Below, piece after piece: positions 51,572 to 60,224 of a stretch of DNA of 64,000 nucleotides. The DNA is from Flavobacteriaceae bacterium UBA3339. Its GTDB lineage: Bacteria; Bacteroidota; Bacteroidia; Flavobacteriales; Flavobacteriaceae. The DNA lies in the NCBI GenBank assembly GCA_002360925.1, contig DERN01000010.1, positions 21,463 to 85,462 of the forward strand. Direction: 5' to 3'. The notes beneath the pieces are model-generated. The model was not told the origin of the DNA and did no database searches. It saw only the letters and a list, made by a program, of their open reading frames with translations. Both the position numbers and the translations under genes were made by a program. Within the stretch, counting starts at the first letter, position 1. Every line of letters begins with the position of its first letter.

Positions 51572-52181
51572 CTTCGCTTAGAATCATAGCGGTTGCTCCC
51601 CAAACTACATGTTGTTCAATTATAAAAGCCGGAACTAAAATATCTTTTGCATAAGAAGTCGTCATTTTTACATTCTGAACCAAATCATCTTTCAATAAAT
51701 CGGCAACAGGCAATTCAATAATCGCGCTTACTTCGTCGGGTTGCAATTGAAATTTCGGAGTATTTTCTGAAATTCCCATAAAAGAAGAAACAATAAAATT
51801 GCTTGGCGGAATATACAAATCGCTCCACTGTTTCACAATTTTCACATCAGACGGATTTACGCCAACTTCTTCATTCGTTTCACGAAGTGCTGTATGTTCT
51901 AAATCAACATCTTCCAATTCTTTTTTCCCTCCCGGAAAAGCAATTTGAGACGAATGAACTCCAGGATATGCCGAACGCACAATCAACAAAATATACGCTT
52001 CGTCGTTTTTGGGATAAAACAAACTTAAAACCGCAGAAGATTTGGGATTGTGAATAGAATAATCGTAATTTTGAAGATATTGGACACGTTCGATCGGAGC
52101 CATTTTTAAATGAGCATCTAAAGCAAATAAAGGCTGCGCAATAATTGCATCTAAACGATATAATAACTGTTCAAAAAGCAT
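51534..52181 (-). CDS. CoA-pyrophosphatase-type Nudix hydrolase
   Basis: Nudix hydrolase of about 215 aa from the ATG at 52181; an ATG-like in-frame start 33 bases upstream (52214) would overlap the divergent gene and is unlikely. The Nudix box is GGKKELEDVDLEHTALRETNEEVG with the GX5EX7REUXEEXGU pattern, and the UPF0035 (CoA-specific) motif LLIVRSAYPGVHSSQIAFPGG precedes it. The enzyme likely cleaves CoA or its oxidised forms to 3',5'-ADP and phosphopantetheine. Divergent from DUF4268. Confidence 0.85.
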   Translation of the reverse strand: MLFEQLLYRLDAIIAQPLFALDAHLKMAPIERVQYLQNYDYSIHNPKSSAVLSLFYPKNDEAYILLIVRSAYPGVHSSQIAFPGGKKELEDVDLEHTALRETNEEVGVNPSDVKIVKQWSDLYIPPSNFIVSSFMGISENTPKFQLQPDEVSAIIELPVADLLKDDLVQNVKMTTSYAKDILVPAFIIEQHVVWGATAMILSEVKESLKFALQVR

Positions 52182-52213
52182 AAAAAAATATAAACCACGT
52201 ATAAATATACTCA

Positions 52214-52660
52214 ATGTTTAGTAAAGAAGAGGCGCTTAAAATAAAAAAAGATTTCTGGATTGGTTTTGCCGAAGCTTATCCTAGAAAATGGTTGTTACAT
52301 AATACCAAAATTAAGGATGTAACGTTAAAATTCTTTGTCGATAATAAAACGGCTCAGGTTGCGTTAGAAATTGAACCAAAAGATGAAGAAAAACGTAAGA
52401 TTTATTTTGAAAAAATTGAATCTTTAAAAACCATTTTATTAGAAGAATATTTACCCGAAGCTATTTTTGAACGCGATTATTATTTGTTAAACGGTAAATG
52501 TATTAGTCGAATTTGGATTGATATTGACAAAAAAGTAAGTGTAAACAACAAAAATACATGGAACGAAATCTTTGATTTTTTTGCCGAAAAAATGACTCAA
52601 TTCGAGCTATTCTTCTATGAATACGAAGATTACATTAAAGATTTAGAAATTAATACATAG
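52214..52660 (+). CDS. DUF4268 protein
   Basis: Protein of 148 aa with strongly charged helices and strands matching DUF4268: FWIGFAEAYPRKWLLHNTKIKDVTLKFFVDNKTAQVALEIEP and RKIYFEKIESLKTILLEEYLPEAIFERDYY. DUF4268 is often fused to restriction or PD-(D/E)XK nuclease parts; here it stands alone, with no nuclease motif. Function unknown. Divergent from the Nudix gene by about 33 bases. Confidence 0.75.
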   Translation: MFSKEEALKIKKDFWIGFAEAYPRKWLLHNTKIKDVTLKFFVDNKTAQVALEIEPKDEEKRKIYFEKIESLKTILLEEYLPEAIFERDYYLLNGKCISRIWIDIDKKVSVNNKNTWNEIFDFFAEKMTQFELFFYEYEDYIKDLEINT

Positions 52661-52711
52661 AAGGTTCTACATTAAAAAAGTTTTAGTATTTTACTGCCAA
52701 AAATCCAGCGT

Positions 52712-54553
52712 TTGAAAAATTGGCTTTGTTTATTATTTTTCTTTTCATTTTGTTGCTTCACTGCGCTTTCTCAGGAAAAAGACAGTATTTCGGCAACAAC
52801 ACAAGGACAGATGCAAAAGATTGAAGAATTTTCTAAAAAAGGAAAGTTCACCAAGCAATTGCATAAACTTTTGTTTCGAAAAAAGGCAGCCAATGTAAAC
52901 ACAAGAGTCCAGGCAGTACAGCAACCAAATCTCCTTTACGATTTTGAAAAATATCAAGGAAAGATAATTCGAAATATCTATATCGAAACGTACGATCCGT
53001 TTGGATATTCTATTTATGATTCAACTCAAGTTCCTAAAAAAAGAATGGAAAGAATTGGGAACGATCTGCATCTTAAAACAAAGAAGTTTACAGTTCGGAG
53101 TCTTTTGCTTTTCAAGAAGAACCAACCTTTAGATTCGATCAAACTACAAGAATCGGAACGTTTATTGCGTTCGCAACGATTCATAAGACGCGTTTACGTA
53201 AAACCTTTTCCTATTTCCGAAACTTCAGATTCTGTCGATGTTGCAATTAAAGTATTAGATTCTTGGAGCTGGTATCCAAACGGATCTTTATCAACTTCGA
53301 GTGCACGTTTAAGTTTAACTACTCAGAATTTTGGTGGTTTTGGACATTATTTTTCGAATCAATACCGCACGCGTTTTAAAGAAGGTCGGCACGCATATCG
53401 CACACAATATCAAATAAACAATATTGCGCAATCGTATACAAATGCCGGTGTTTTGTACAATATAGATTTAGACGGAAATTATACAAAACAGGTTTATGCT
53501 AATCGAAGGTTTTATTCGCCTTTAACTCGTTGGGCGGGTGGCGTTTCTGGCTATCAAACTTTTGTCCAAGATTCGGTTCCAAACTTACAAGGAATTAGAA
53601 AATTTTCTGCTTTTAAATCAAATAATCTCGATGTTTGGGCAGGGCATTCCGTTCCGTTATATTACAGTTATAACAATTTGCATAAAGTGCAAACGAATTT
53701 GGTTACAGCTGTTCGGTTTTTCTCTAGAAACTACAAAGAGCATCCTGTGGGAGAATACGATCCGTACAATTTTTTCACAGATCAGCATTTGTATTTAGCC
53801 AGTATTGGTTTAGCTTCGGTTAATTACGTTCAGGATAAATATATTTTTTATTACGATGTGATCGAAGATATTGCCGTAGGAAAAACATTTATGCTTACGG
53901 GCGGAACTCAACGAAAAAATGGTATAAACAGAACGTATTTAGGGACACAGTTTTCATTAGGAAAATACACTCGGCACGGTTATTTTGGCGGCGAAGCACA
54001 ATTAGGAACCTATATTAATAATAAGAAGTTAGAAGAAAGTGTTTTTAGAATTCAAGGTATTTATTTTTCTAAATTATATCAATTAGGAGAATGGAAATTC
54101 AGACATTTTTTCAATCCCGAAATCGTTATTGGCTTTAACCGATGGGATTATGCAATGGATAAAATTACGTTAAACGGTATTTACGGAATCGATGGTTTTG
54201 ATAGTTATGAATTGCGCGGAACAAAAAAGGTATTACTGAATTTTCAGGTACAAAGCTATGTTCCTCATGAAGTTTTAGGTTTTAGGTTTAGTCCGTTTTT
54301 TAGTGCATCAATTGGTTTTATGGGCGATTTGGATAATACTTTTGTTGCAAAAGACATGTACAGTAAAATAGGTATCGGGCTCATGATTAATAACGATTAT
54401 CTGGTTTTTAACAATTTCCAATTATCGCTTGCTTTTTATCCAAGCATTCCAGGAAAAGGAACCAATATTTTTAAAACCAACAATTTACGTAACACAAATT
54501 TCGATTTGCAACAATTTAATTACGGAAGACCAGAAGTAGTTCCTTATAATTAG
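52712..54553 (+). CDS. POTRA/beta-barrel outer-membrane protein (Omp85-like)
   Basis: Protein of 613 aa starting with TTG (no usable ATG). A signal peptide (about 1-20, ends ALSQ) is followed by a linker and a POTRA-like region (about 85-180: IRNIYIETYDPFGYSIYDS, KFTVRSLLLFKKNQPLDSIKLQESERLLRSQRFIRRVYV). The rest, from about 195, is a long alternating-strand barrel with many Tyr, Phe and Gly residues. The ESERLLRSQRFIRRVYVK signature is as in BamA and TamA POTRA domains. It may insert or export outer-membrane or surface components, or be a specialised porin. Confidence 0.75.
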   Translation: MKNWLCLLFFFSFCCFTALSQEKDSISATTQGQMQKIEEFSKKGKFTKQLHKLLFRKKAANVNTRVQAVQQPNLLYDFEKYQGKIIRNIYIETYDPFGYSIYDSTQVPKKRMERIGNDLHLKTKKFTVRSLLLFKKNQPLDSIKLQESERLLRSQRFIRRVYVKPFPISETSDSVDVAIKVLDSWSWYPNGSLSTSSARLSLTTQNFGGFGHYFSNQYRTRFKEGRHAYRTQYQINNIAQSYTNAGVLYNIDLDGNYTKQVYANRRFYSPLTRWAGGVSGYQTFVQDSVPNLQGIRKFSAFKSNNLDVWAGHSVPLYYSYNNLHKVQTNLVTAVRFFSRNYKEHPVGEYDPYNFFTDQHLYLASIGLASVNYVQDKYIFYYDVIEDIAVGKTFMLTGGTQRKNGINRTYLGTQFSLGKYTRHGYFGGEAQLGTYINNKKLEESVFRIQGIYFSKLYQLGEWKFRHFFNPEIVIGFNRWDYAMDKITLNGIYGIDGFDSYELRGTKKVLLNFQVQSYVPHEVLGFRFSPFFSASIGFMGDLDNTFVAKDMYSKIGIGLMINNDYLVFNNFQLSLAFYPSIPGKGTNIFKTNNLRNTNFDLQQFNYGRPEVVPYN

Positions 54554-54559
54554 AATTTG

Positions 54560-55060
54560 ATGAAAAAGATACTTGAAACAAACCGACTGATATTAAGAGA
54601 ATTAAATATTAATGATGCTAAAGATTTTTTTGATCTCAATTTAAATCCAAATGTTGTAAAATACACTGGAAATAGTGCTTTTGAAAATATTGAAGAAGCA
54701 AAAGAGTTTTTAAAAAACTATCAAGATTATACATTAAACGGATATGGCAGATGGGCTGTTATAAACAAAGAAACAAAACAATTTATTGGCTGGTGCGGTT
54801 TAAAATATGATGCTTTAGAGAAAGAAACCGATATTGGTTTTCGCTTTTTTGAAGAAGAATGGAATAAAGGTTACGCAACCGAAAGCGCCAAAGCTTGTAT
54901 AGATTATGGTTTTAAAGTTTTAAATCTAAAAAGAATTATAGGACGAGCTATGAAAGAAAATCTTGCTTCTATAAAAGTATTAGAAAAAATAGGTTTAGCA
55001 TTTGAAAAAGACGGATTACTTGACGAAAAACAAGCCGTAATTTATAAAATAGAAAAATAA
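54560..55060 (+). CDS. GNAT N-acetyltransferase (RimJ/RimL type)
   Basis: Acetyltransferase of 166 aa, start ATG at 54560 with the typical TNRLILRELNINDAKDF. Motif A is TDIGFRFFEEEWNKGYATESAKACIDYGF, and motif B is RIIGRAMKENLASIKVLEKIGL. It lies 6 bases after the barrel protein, so it may be co-transcribed, though its role should be separate. Substrate unknown. Confidence 0.85.
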   Translation: MKKILETNRLILRELNINDAKDFFDLNLNPNVVKYTGNSAFENIEEAKEFLKNYQDYTLNGYGRWAVINKETKQFIGWCGLKYDALEKETDIGFRFFEEEWNKGYATESAKACIDYGFKVLNLKRIIGRAMKENLASIKVLEKIGLAFEKDGLLDEKQAVIYKIEK

Positions 55061-55067
55061 AAACGAC

Positions 55068-55181
55068 CTAAAAAGCATAGAAGTGTCAAGCTGAATTTAG
55101 TTCAGCTTCCCATAAAACTTAAAATCAAAATAATGAGATTCCGTGTCAAGCACGGAATGACAGAAAACAAATGCTTTTTAG
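55068..55181. repeat. Nested inverted-repeat element (possible MITE/REP-like unit)
   Basis: Terminal inverted repeats CTAAAAAGCAT (55068-55078) and ATGCTTTTTAG (55171-55181) bound a 114-base unit. Inside are two hairpins: AAGCTGAA-TTTAG-TTCAGCTT (55088-55108) and ATTCCGTG-TCAAG-CACGGAAT (55138-55158). It separates the convergent GNAT and GlmU-family genes and can also act as their terminator. Confidence 0.65.
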
Positions 55182-55201
55182 ACTATTTTTATTTTCTATT
55201 A

Positions 55202-56374
55202 TTATTTCTGCCAATCTTTAGTTTCGTTAAAGACATGTGTTAAAATAGCTTCGTCTTGTTCAGAAAACTCAATATTTCTGCGCGACATCACAATTCTGGC
55301 TGTTTCAAATGCTTTTTTCGGCAAATAAGCTTGCGTTCCTTGCGGACCGCCCCACGTAAAGTTTGGAATGTAATTTCTTGGAAAACCTGCTCCGAAAATG
55401 TTAGCCGAAACTCCAACAACAGTTCCTGTATTAAACATCGTATTAATTCCGCATTTACTGTGATCGCCCATCATTAAACCGCAAAACTGCAAACCGGTAT
55501 TTACGAATCGTTCCGTTTCATAATCCCACAATTTAACCGATTCGTAATTGTTTTTTAAATTCGAATTGTTAGAATCTGCACCAATATTACACCATTCGCC
55601 TAAAACGGCATTTCCTAAAAATCCGTCGTGCCCTTTATTAGAATAAGCAAATAGAACCGAATTATTCACTTCTCCTCCTACTCTACAATGCGGACCAACT
55701 GTTGTAGCACCGTAAATTTTTGTTGCTAATTTTACCTGCGCATGTTCGCCTAAAGCAAAAGGACCACGAATTACAGAACCTTCCATTATTTCAGAATCTT
55801 TTCCAATATAAATTGGTCCAGTCGAAGCATTTAAAATACAGAAATTTAAAACCGCACCTTCTTCAATAAAAACATTTTCGGCTCCTAAAACTTGAACGGT
55901 GCTAGGAATAGGTTGTGATTTTCTTCCTTCAGTCAACAATTCGAAATCTTCACGAATCGCTTGATCATTCTTCTGAAAAATATCCCACGAATGTTCAATT
56001 TTTAAACAATTTTCTTCTAATTCGATCAATTCATATTCTTCAAAATCAACTTCTTCCTGTCCTTCGGTTGTATAAAAAGCAATAATATCGTCTTCTTTTA
56101 CAATAGCTTGCATGGGTTCTAAAAATGAAATCATTTCAGCCAAAATAGGATTCGGACAATAAGCAGCATTAATCATAATGTTGTGCTCTAATTCAACCAT
56201 CGGATATTTTTCAGATAAATATTCTTCTGTTATCGTTGTGGTTGTAACGCCTAAATATTTTTCCCATTTCTCGCGAATTGTTAAAATTCCAACTCTAATA
56301 TCGGCAACCGGACGTGTAAATGTAAAAGGCAATAATGCGTTGCGCACATTTCCGTCGTATAATATGTAATTCAT
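55202..56374 (-). CDS. GlmU-family sugar nucleotidyltransferase-like protein
   Basis: Protein of 390 aa. The N-terminal third (about 1-145) resembles the degenerate nucleotidyltransferase of the Bacteroidota GlmU-like family (MNYILYDGNVRNALLPFTFTRPVADIRVGILTIREKW, listed here in part). The C-terminal two thirds (about 160-360) is a left-handed beta-helix with hexapeptide repeats (GPIYIGKDSEIMEGSVIRGPF, GEWCNIGADSNNSNLKNNY). Likely acts on a sugar phosphate or nucleotide sugar in envelope biosynthesis. The catalytic GxG-type sequence of true GlmU is absent. Confidence 0.8.
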   Translation of the reverse strand: MNYILYDGNVRNALLPFTFTRPVADIRVGILTIREKWEKYLGVTTTTITEEYLSEKYPMVELEHNIMINAAYCPNPILAEMISFLEPMQAIVKEDDIIAFYTTEGQEEVDFEEYELIELEENCLKIEHSWDIFQKNDQAIREDFELLTEGRKSQPIPSTVQVLGAENVFIEEGAVLNFCILNASTGPIYIGKDSEIMEGSVIRGPFALGEHAQVKLATKIYGATTVGPHCRVGGEVNNSVLFAYSNKGHDGFLGNAVLGEWCNIGADSNNSNLKNNYESVKLWDYETERFVNTGLQFCGLMMGDHSKCGINTMFNTGTVVGVSANIFGAGFPRNYIPNFTWGGPQGTQAYLPKKAFETARIVMSRRNIEFSEQDEAILTHVFNETKDWQK

Positions 56375-56444
56375 GTGAATGTTCTTTGTTTAAAGTTTTA
56401 AAGATACAAAGATTCTGTTTTCTGTAAATTAAATTCGAATAAAA

Positions 56445-56469
56445 AAGCCTCACGTTTCCGTAAGGCTTC
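56445..56469 (-). terminator. Terminator of rpmE2
   Basis: AAAAAGCCT...AGGCTT hairpin with imperfect inner stem, 25 bases after the rpmE2 stop on the minus strand. Confidence 0.65.
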
Positions 56470-56493
56470 TGTATAATTTGATCTATCCAAAAA

Positions 56494-56745
56494 TTATTTA
56501 TTGAATTTCGCGTATTTGCTTTTGAATTTATCGATACGTCCTGCTGTATCAATAAGTTTAGATTTACCTGTATAGAAAGGGTGAGATGTACGAGAAATCT
56601 CCATTTTATATACTGGGTATTCTACACCATCAACTTCAATTGTTTCTTTAGTCTCAACTGTTGATTTTGTGATGAATACGTCGTCATTCGACATATCTTT
56701 AAACGCTACTAATCTGTAATTTTCTGGGTGAATACCTTTTTGCAT
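56494..56745 (-). CDS. rpmE2: 50S ribosomal protein L31, type B
   Basis: Large-subunit protein L31 in the zinc-free (type B) form, 83 aa: MQKGIHPENYRLVAFKDMSND, then VEYPVYKMEISRTSHPFYTGKSKLIDTAGRIDKFKSKYAK. The zinc CxxC pairs of type A L31 are missing. Length is normal. Confidence 0.95.
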   Translation of the reverse strand: MQKGIHPENYRLVAFKDMSNDDVFITKSTVETKETIEVDGVEYPVYKMEISRTSHPFYTGKSKLIDTAGRIDKFKSKYAKFNK

Positions 56746-56941
56746 GATAAATCTGTTTTAAAATTAATGACTATTGTTTGTTCTGATGCTTTTATATTTC
56801 AAAAAGGTATAAACATTCAATAGTTTTTTTGTTTGAACTTATTTGTTTTCAGTCTGCAAATTTAATACATATTTTGAATTCGCAAAAAAATACAGACTCT
56901 TTTTTATCTGTTTTTCTAAAATCTTCAACATCAATTTTTCG

Positions 56942-56949
56942 TATATTTG
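56942..56949 (+). promoter_or_regulatory. -7 box of the DUF4199 operon
   Basis: TATATTTG matches TAnnTTTG, 25 bases before the ATG at 56975; the in-frame ORF reading further upstream is therefore not the start. Confidence 0.55.
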
Positions 56950-56974
56950 TGAGATTTATGCAAAATTCGAAATA

Positions 56975-57523
56975 ATGAACAACATAAGCAAAAAAACCGG
57001 ATCAACTTTCGGCTATATTTTAGCTTCTTATTATGTTTTAGTAAATGTGATCATTTTCTTTTCAGATTTCACTTTATTCGCAAAACCTTTTTTGGGAATT
57101 ACCAATATGATTGTGGTTTTGATTTTAGGAATTTCGTGCGTTTGGATTACTAAAAGAAGATTAGGAAATTTAATTACCACAAAAGAAGGTTTTTCTGCTT
57201 TTTTTATCATGGTTGTAATCGGTCTTTTTGTGAATTATACGGTTCAATTTATCCTTTTCAACTATGTAAATCCCGAAGCCAAAATCATAAACAATCAATT
57301 GATGATTGAAATGGCAGAGAATATTGCGCGCGAAATAAACGCTCCGAAAGAAGAAATCGCAAAGCAAATCGAATTTATAAGAAACAATCCGAATGATAAT
57401 TTTTCTATAAAAACCTTATCGTTTTCATTTGCGCAAGGAGTTTTAGGAGCTTCGATTGCCGGATTATTGATTTCGTTGATCTTTAAAAACAAATCTGAAT
57501 TTTCAACTCCAAAAGCACAATAA
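56975..57523 (+). CDS. DUF4199 membrane protein
   Basis: Membrane protein of 182 aa from the ATG at 56975 (MNNISKKTGSTFGY). There are four hydrophobic helices (about 13-35, 40-58, 70-95 and 150-172), as in DUF4199, with a long helix between 95 and 145 that has many charged residues (ENIAREINAPKEEIAKQIEFIRNN, about 108-131). Function unknown. The stop overlaps the ATG of the glycosyltransferase gene (TAATG), so translation is coupled. Confidence 0.8.
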   Translation: MNNISKKTGSTFGYILASYYVLVNVIIFFSDFTLFAKPFLGITNMIVVLILGISCVWITKRRLGNLITTKEGFSAFFIMVVIGLFVNYTVQFILFNYVNPEAKIINNQLMIEMAENIAREINAPKEEIAKQIEFIRNNPNDNFSIKTLSFSFAQGVLGASIAGLLISLIFKNKSEFSTPKAQ

Positions 57524-58485
57524 TGAATCTAACGATTTTAATTCCTTTATTAAACGAAGCAGAATCGCTACCCGAACTGTACAATTGGATTGTAAAAGTA
57601 ATGCGTGAAAATAAGTATTCGTACGAAGTTGTTTTTGTAGACGACGGAAGTACAGACGATTCGTGGAAGGTAATCGAAAAATTGCAACAAAACGATTCAA
57701 ATGTAAAAGGAATTCGCTTTCAGAAAAATTACGGAAAATCGCAAGCTTTAAATGCTGGTTTTGCTGTTGCACAAGGCGATGTTGTCATTACAATGGATGC
57801 CGATTTACAAGACAGTCCTGACGAAATTCCGGAATTATATGCCATGATAACTGCTCAAAATTATGACTTAGTGTCAGGCTGGAAAAAAAAGCGTTACGAT
57901 GCGGTTTTTGCTAAAAACTTGCCTTCAAAGCTTTTTAATTGGGCTGCTCGCGCAACTTCTGGAGTAAAATTACATGATTTTAATTGCGGTTTAAAAGCTT
58001 ACGATTTAAAAGTGGTAAAAAGCATTGATGTTTCGGGCGAAATGCATCGTTATATACCTGTTTTGGCAAAAAATGCAGGTTTTTCTAAAATTGGCGAAAA
58101 AATAGTAAAACATCAAGCGAGAAAATACGGAACGTCAAAATTCGGAATGAGTCGTTTTATCAATGGTTTCTTAGATTTAATCACCATTTGGTTTTTGTCG
58201 AAATTTGGTAAACGTCCGATGCATTTCTTTGGCGCAATGGGGGTTTTAATGTTCTTTATTGGTTTATTAAGTGCAGCTTTTATCGGAGTTTACAAACTAT
58301 ACAAATTGTCGGTTGGGCAACCCGCTATTTTGGTTACCAACAATCCGTGGTTTTACATTTCATTAACCGCAATGATTTTAGGAACACAATTATTTTTGGC
58401 GGGATTTTTGGGAGAAATCATTCTTAGAACAAAGAATAACGAGGCGCGTTATAAAATTGCCGAACATTTAAATATTAAATCGTAA
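57523..58485 (+). CDS. Polyprenyl-phosphate type family 2 glycosyltransferase
   Basis: GT-A transferase of 320 aa with two C-terminal membrane helices (about 240-265 and 282-305), like DPM1, ArnC or GtrB that charge polyprenyl phosphate with a sugar. VFVDDGSTDDSW near 40 and MDADLQDSPDEI near 90 are the nucleotide-sugar and metal motifs. FNCGLKAYDLKVVK and RKYGTSKFG match the DPM1-like group. It precedes the mutase and exporter genes, suggesting a surface-glycan or lipid-linked sugar route. Confidence 0.85.
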   Translation: MNLTILIPLLNEAESLPELYNWIVKVMRENKYSYEVVFVDDGSTDDSWKVIEKLQQNDSNVKGIRFQKNYGKSQALNAGFAVAQGDVVITMDADLQDSPDEIPELYAMITAQNYDLVSGWKKKRYDAVFAKNLPSKLFNWAARATSGVKLHDFNCGLKAYDLKVVKSIDVSGEMHRYIPVLAKNAGFSKIGEKIVKHQARKYGTSKFGMSRFINGFLDLITIWFLSKFGKRPMHFFGAMGVLMFFIGLLSAAFIGVYKLYKLSVGQPAILVTNNPWFYISLTAMILGTQLFLAGFLGEIILRTKNNEARYKIAEHLNIKS

Positions 58486-58493
58486 AAGCGAAT

Positions 58494-60224
58494 ATGGATA
58501 TTCCTAAAAATATTTTAGAAAAGGCAAACGCTTGGATTCAAGAGCCTTTCGACACAGAAACTCAAAACCAAATTAAAGAATTAATCACTTCTTCTCCGAA
58601 AGAATTAGAAGATGCTTTTTATAAGAATTTAGAATTCGGAACAGGCGGAATGCGCGGAATCATGGGCGTTGGAACCAATCGTATCAACAAATACACATTG
58701 GGAAAAAACACACAAGGTTTATCGCAATATTTAAAACAATCGTTTCCAAACGAACAAATAAAAGTTGCCATTGCGTACGATTGTCGTCACAACAGCGATA
58801 CATTGGCAAAAGTGGTTGCTGATGTTTTTTCTGCAAACGGAATTAAAGTTTTTTTGTTTGAAGAATTACGTCCAACTCCCGAATTGTCTTTTGCGGTTCG
58901 TCATTTAAATTGTCATGCCGGAATTGTATTAACAGCTTCGCATAATCCGCCGGAATACAACGGTTACAAAGTATATTGGCAAGATGGTGGACAATTGGTT
59001 CCTCCACAAGACAAAGAAATCATTCAAATAATTGAAAGTTTAGATTATTCGGATATTTTGTTCGAATCAAATCCTGAATTAATTGAATATATCGGTAAAG
59101 AAATCGATGAAGCTTTTGCTGTTTCAGCTGTTGAAAATGCTAGTTTTAATCTTCCGAAAGAAGCGCGCGAAAATCTAAAAATCGTTTACACTTCTTTACA
59201 CGGAACATCGATTAAAGCGATTCCGAACGTTTTGGAAAAAGCAGGCTATACCGATGTAAACATTGTGAAAGAACAAGCTGAACCAAACGGAGATTTCCCA
59301 ACCGTAAAATCGCCAAATCCGGAAGAGCCGGCTGCTTTACAAATGGCTTTAGATTTAGCAAACGAAATCAATGCAGATATCGTAATTGGGACAGATCCTG
59401 ATTCGGATCGTTTAGGAGTTGCAGTTCGAGATAACGACAACAACATGATTTTATTAAACGGAAATCAAAGTATGATTGTCATGACCGCTTTTTTATTAGA
59501 ACAATGGAAACGCGCGAATAAATTAGAAGGTAAAAAACATTTTATTGGTTCTACCATTGTTTCAACTCCGATGATGTTAGCTTTAGCAGAAGCTTACGAA
59601 GTAGATTGTAAAGTTGGTTTAACCGGTTTTAAATGGATTGCGAAATTCATTAAAGATTTTCCCAAACAAAAATTTATTGGCGGTGGCGAAGAAAGTTTCG
59701 GTTATATGGTGGGCGATGCGGTTCGCGATAAAGATGCGGTAGCTTCTACCCTATTAATTTGCGAAATTGCTGCAATTGCTAAAGCTTCGGGATCTTCGGT
59801 TTATAAAGAATTACAAAATTTATATGTCGATTTTGGATATTATAAAGAACACTTGATCTCCTTAACGAAAAAAGGAAAAGACGGAGCCGAAGAAATCACA
59901 AAAATGATGACCGAATTACGCAACAATCCTTTAAAAGAAATTGCGGGCGAACGTGTTGTTTTTATCGAAGATTATCAAAGTTCGATTGCAACGAATTTGT
60001 TTTCGAACGAAACCGAACCTTTGTATTTACCAAAATCAAACGTGTTGATTTACTATTTAGAAGATGGTTCTAAAATTTGTGCACGTCCAAGCGGAACCGA
60101 ACCTAAAATCAAATTCTATTTCAGTACGAATACGCCAATTGAATCGATTGACGAAATTGAAGACGCCGACAACTATTTAGGTGATAAAATTGAACGTATC
60201 ATTAATGATATGAAATTAAAATAA
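58494..60224 (+). CDS. Phosphohexomutase (phospho-sugar mutase)
   Basis: Alpha-D-phosphohexomutase of 576 aa that moves phosphate between C6 and C1 of a hexose. The catalytic serine is S149 in TASHNPP, Mg ligands are D301, D303 and D305 in GTDPDSDR, the sugar motif is GGGEESFGY near 395, and the phosphate loop is ARPSGTEPKIKFY near 540. The length and the GTGGMRGIMG start match the PGM/PMM branch found in Bacteroidota and Firmicutes (PgcA-like). Its stop overlaps the start of the ABC exporter gene. Confidence 0.9.
   Translation: MDIPKNILEKANAWIQEPFDTETQNQIKELITSSPKELEDAFYKNLEFGTGGMRGIMGVGTNRINKYTLGKNTQGLSQYLKQSFPNEQIKVAIAYDCRHNSDTLAKVVADVFSANGIKVFLFEELRPTPELSFAVRHLNCHAGIVLTASHNPPEYNGYKVYWQDGGQLVPPQDKEIIQIIESLDYSDILFESNPELIEYIGKEIDEAFAVSAVENASFNLPKEARENLKIVYTSLHGTSIKAIPNVLEKAGYTDVNIVKEQAEPNGDFPTVKSPNPEEPAALQMALDLANEINADIVIGTDPDSDRLGVAVRDNDNNMILLNGNQSMIVMTAFLLEQWKRANKLEGKKHFIGSTIVSTPMMLALAEAYEVDCKVGLTGFKWIAKFIKDFPKQKFIGGGEESFGYMVGDAVRDKDAVASTLLICEIAAIAKASGSSVYKELQNLYVDFGYYKEHLISLTKKGKDGAEEITKMMTELRNNPLKEIAGERVVFIEDYQSSIATNLFSNETEPLYLPKSNVLIYYLEDGSKICARPSGTEPKIKFYFSTNTPIESIDEIEDADNYLGDKIERIINDMKLK

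Noticed and set aside
52214..52660. A restriction system based on the DUF4268 protein
   Set aside because: DUF4268 can be fused to nucleases, but here it is alone, and no methyltransferase or nuclease gene is nearby.
55068..55181. A small CRISPR array or tRNA-like structure
   Set aside because: There are two different hairpins, not repeats of one unit, and no spacers or anticodon loop.
56843..56974. An extended N-terminus for the DUF4199 protein
   Set aside because: The frame is open, but a TATATTTG promoter box at 56942-56949 lies inside it, and homologous proteins start close to the ATG at 56975.
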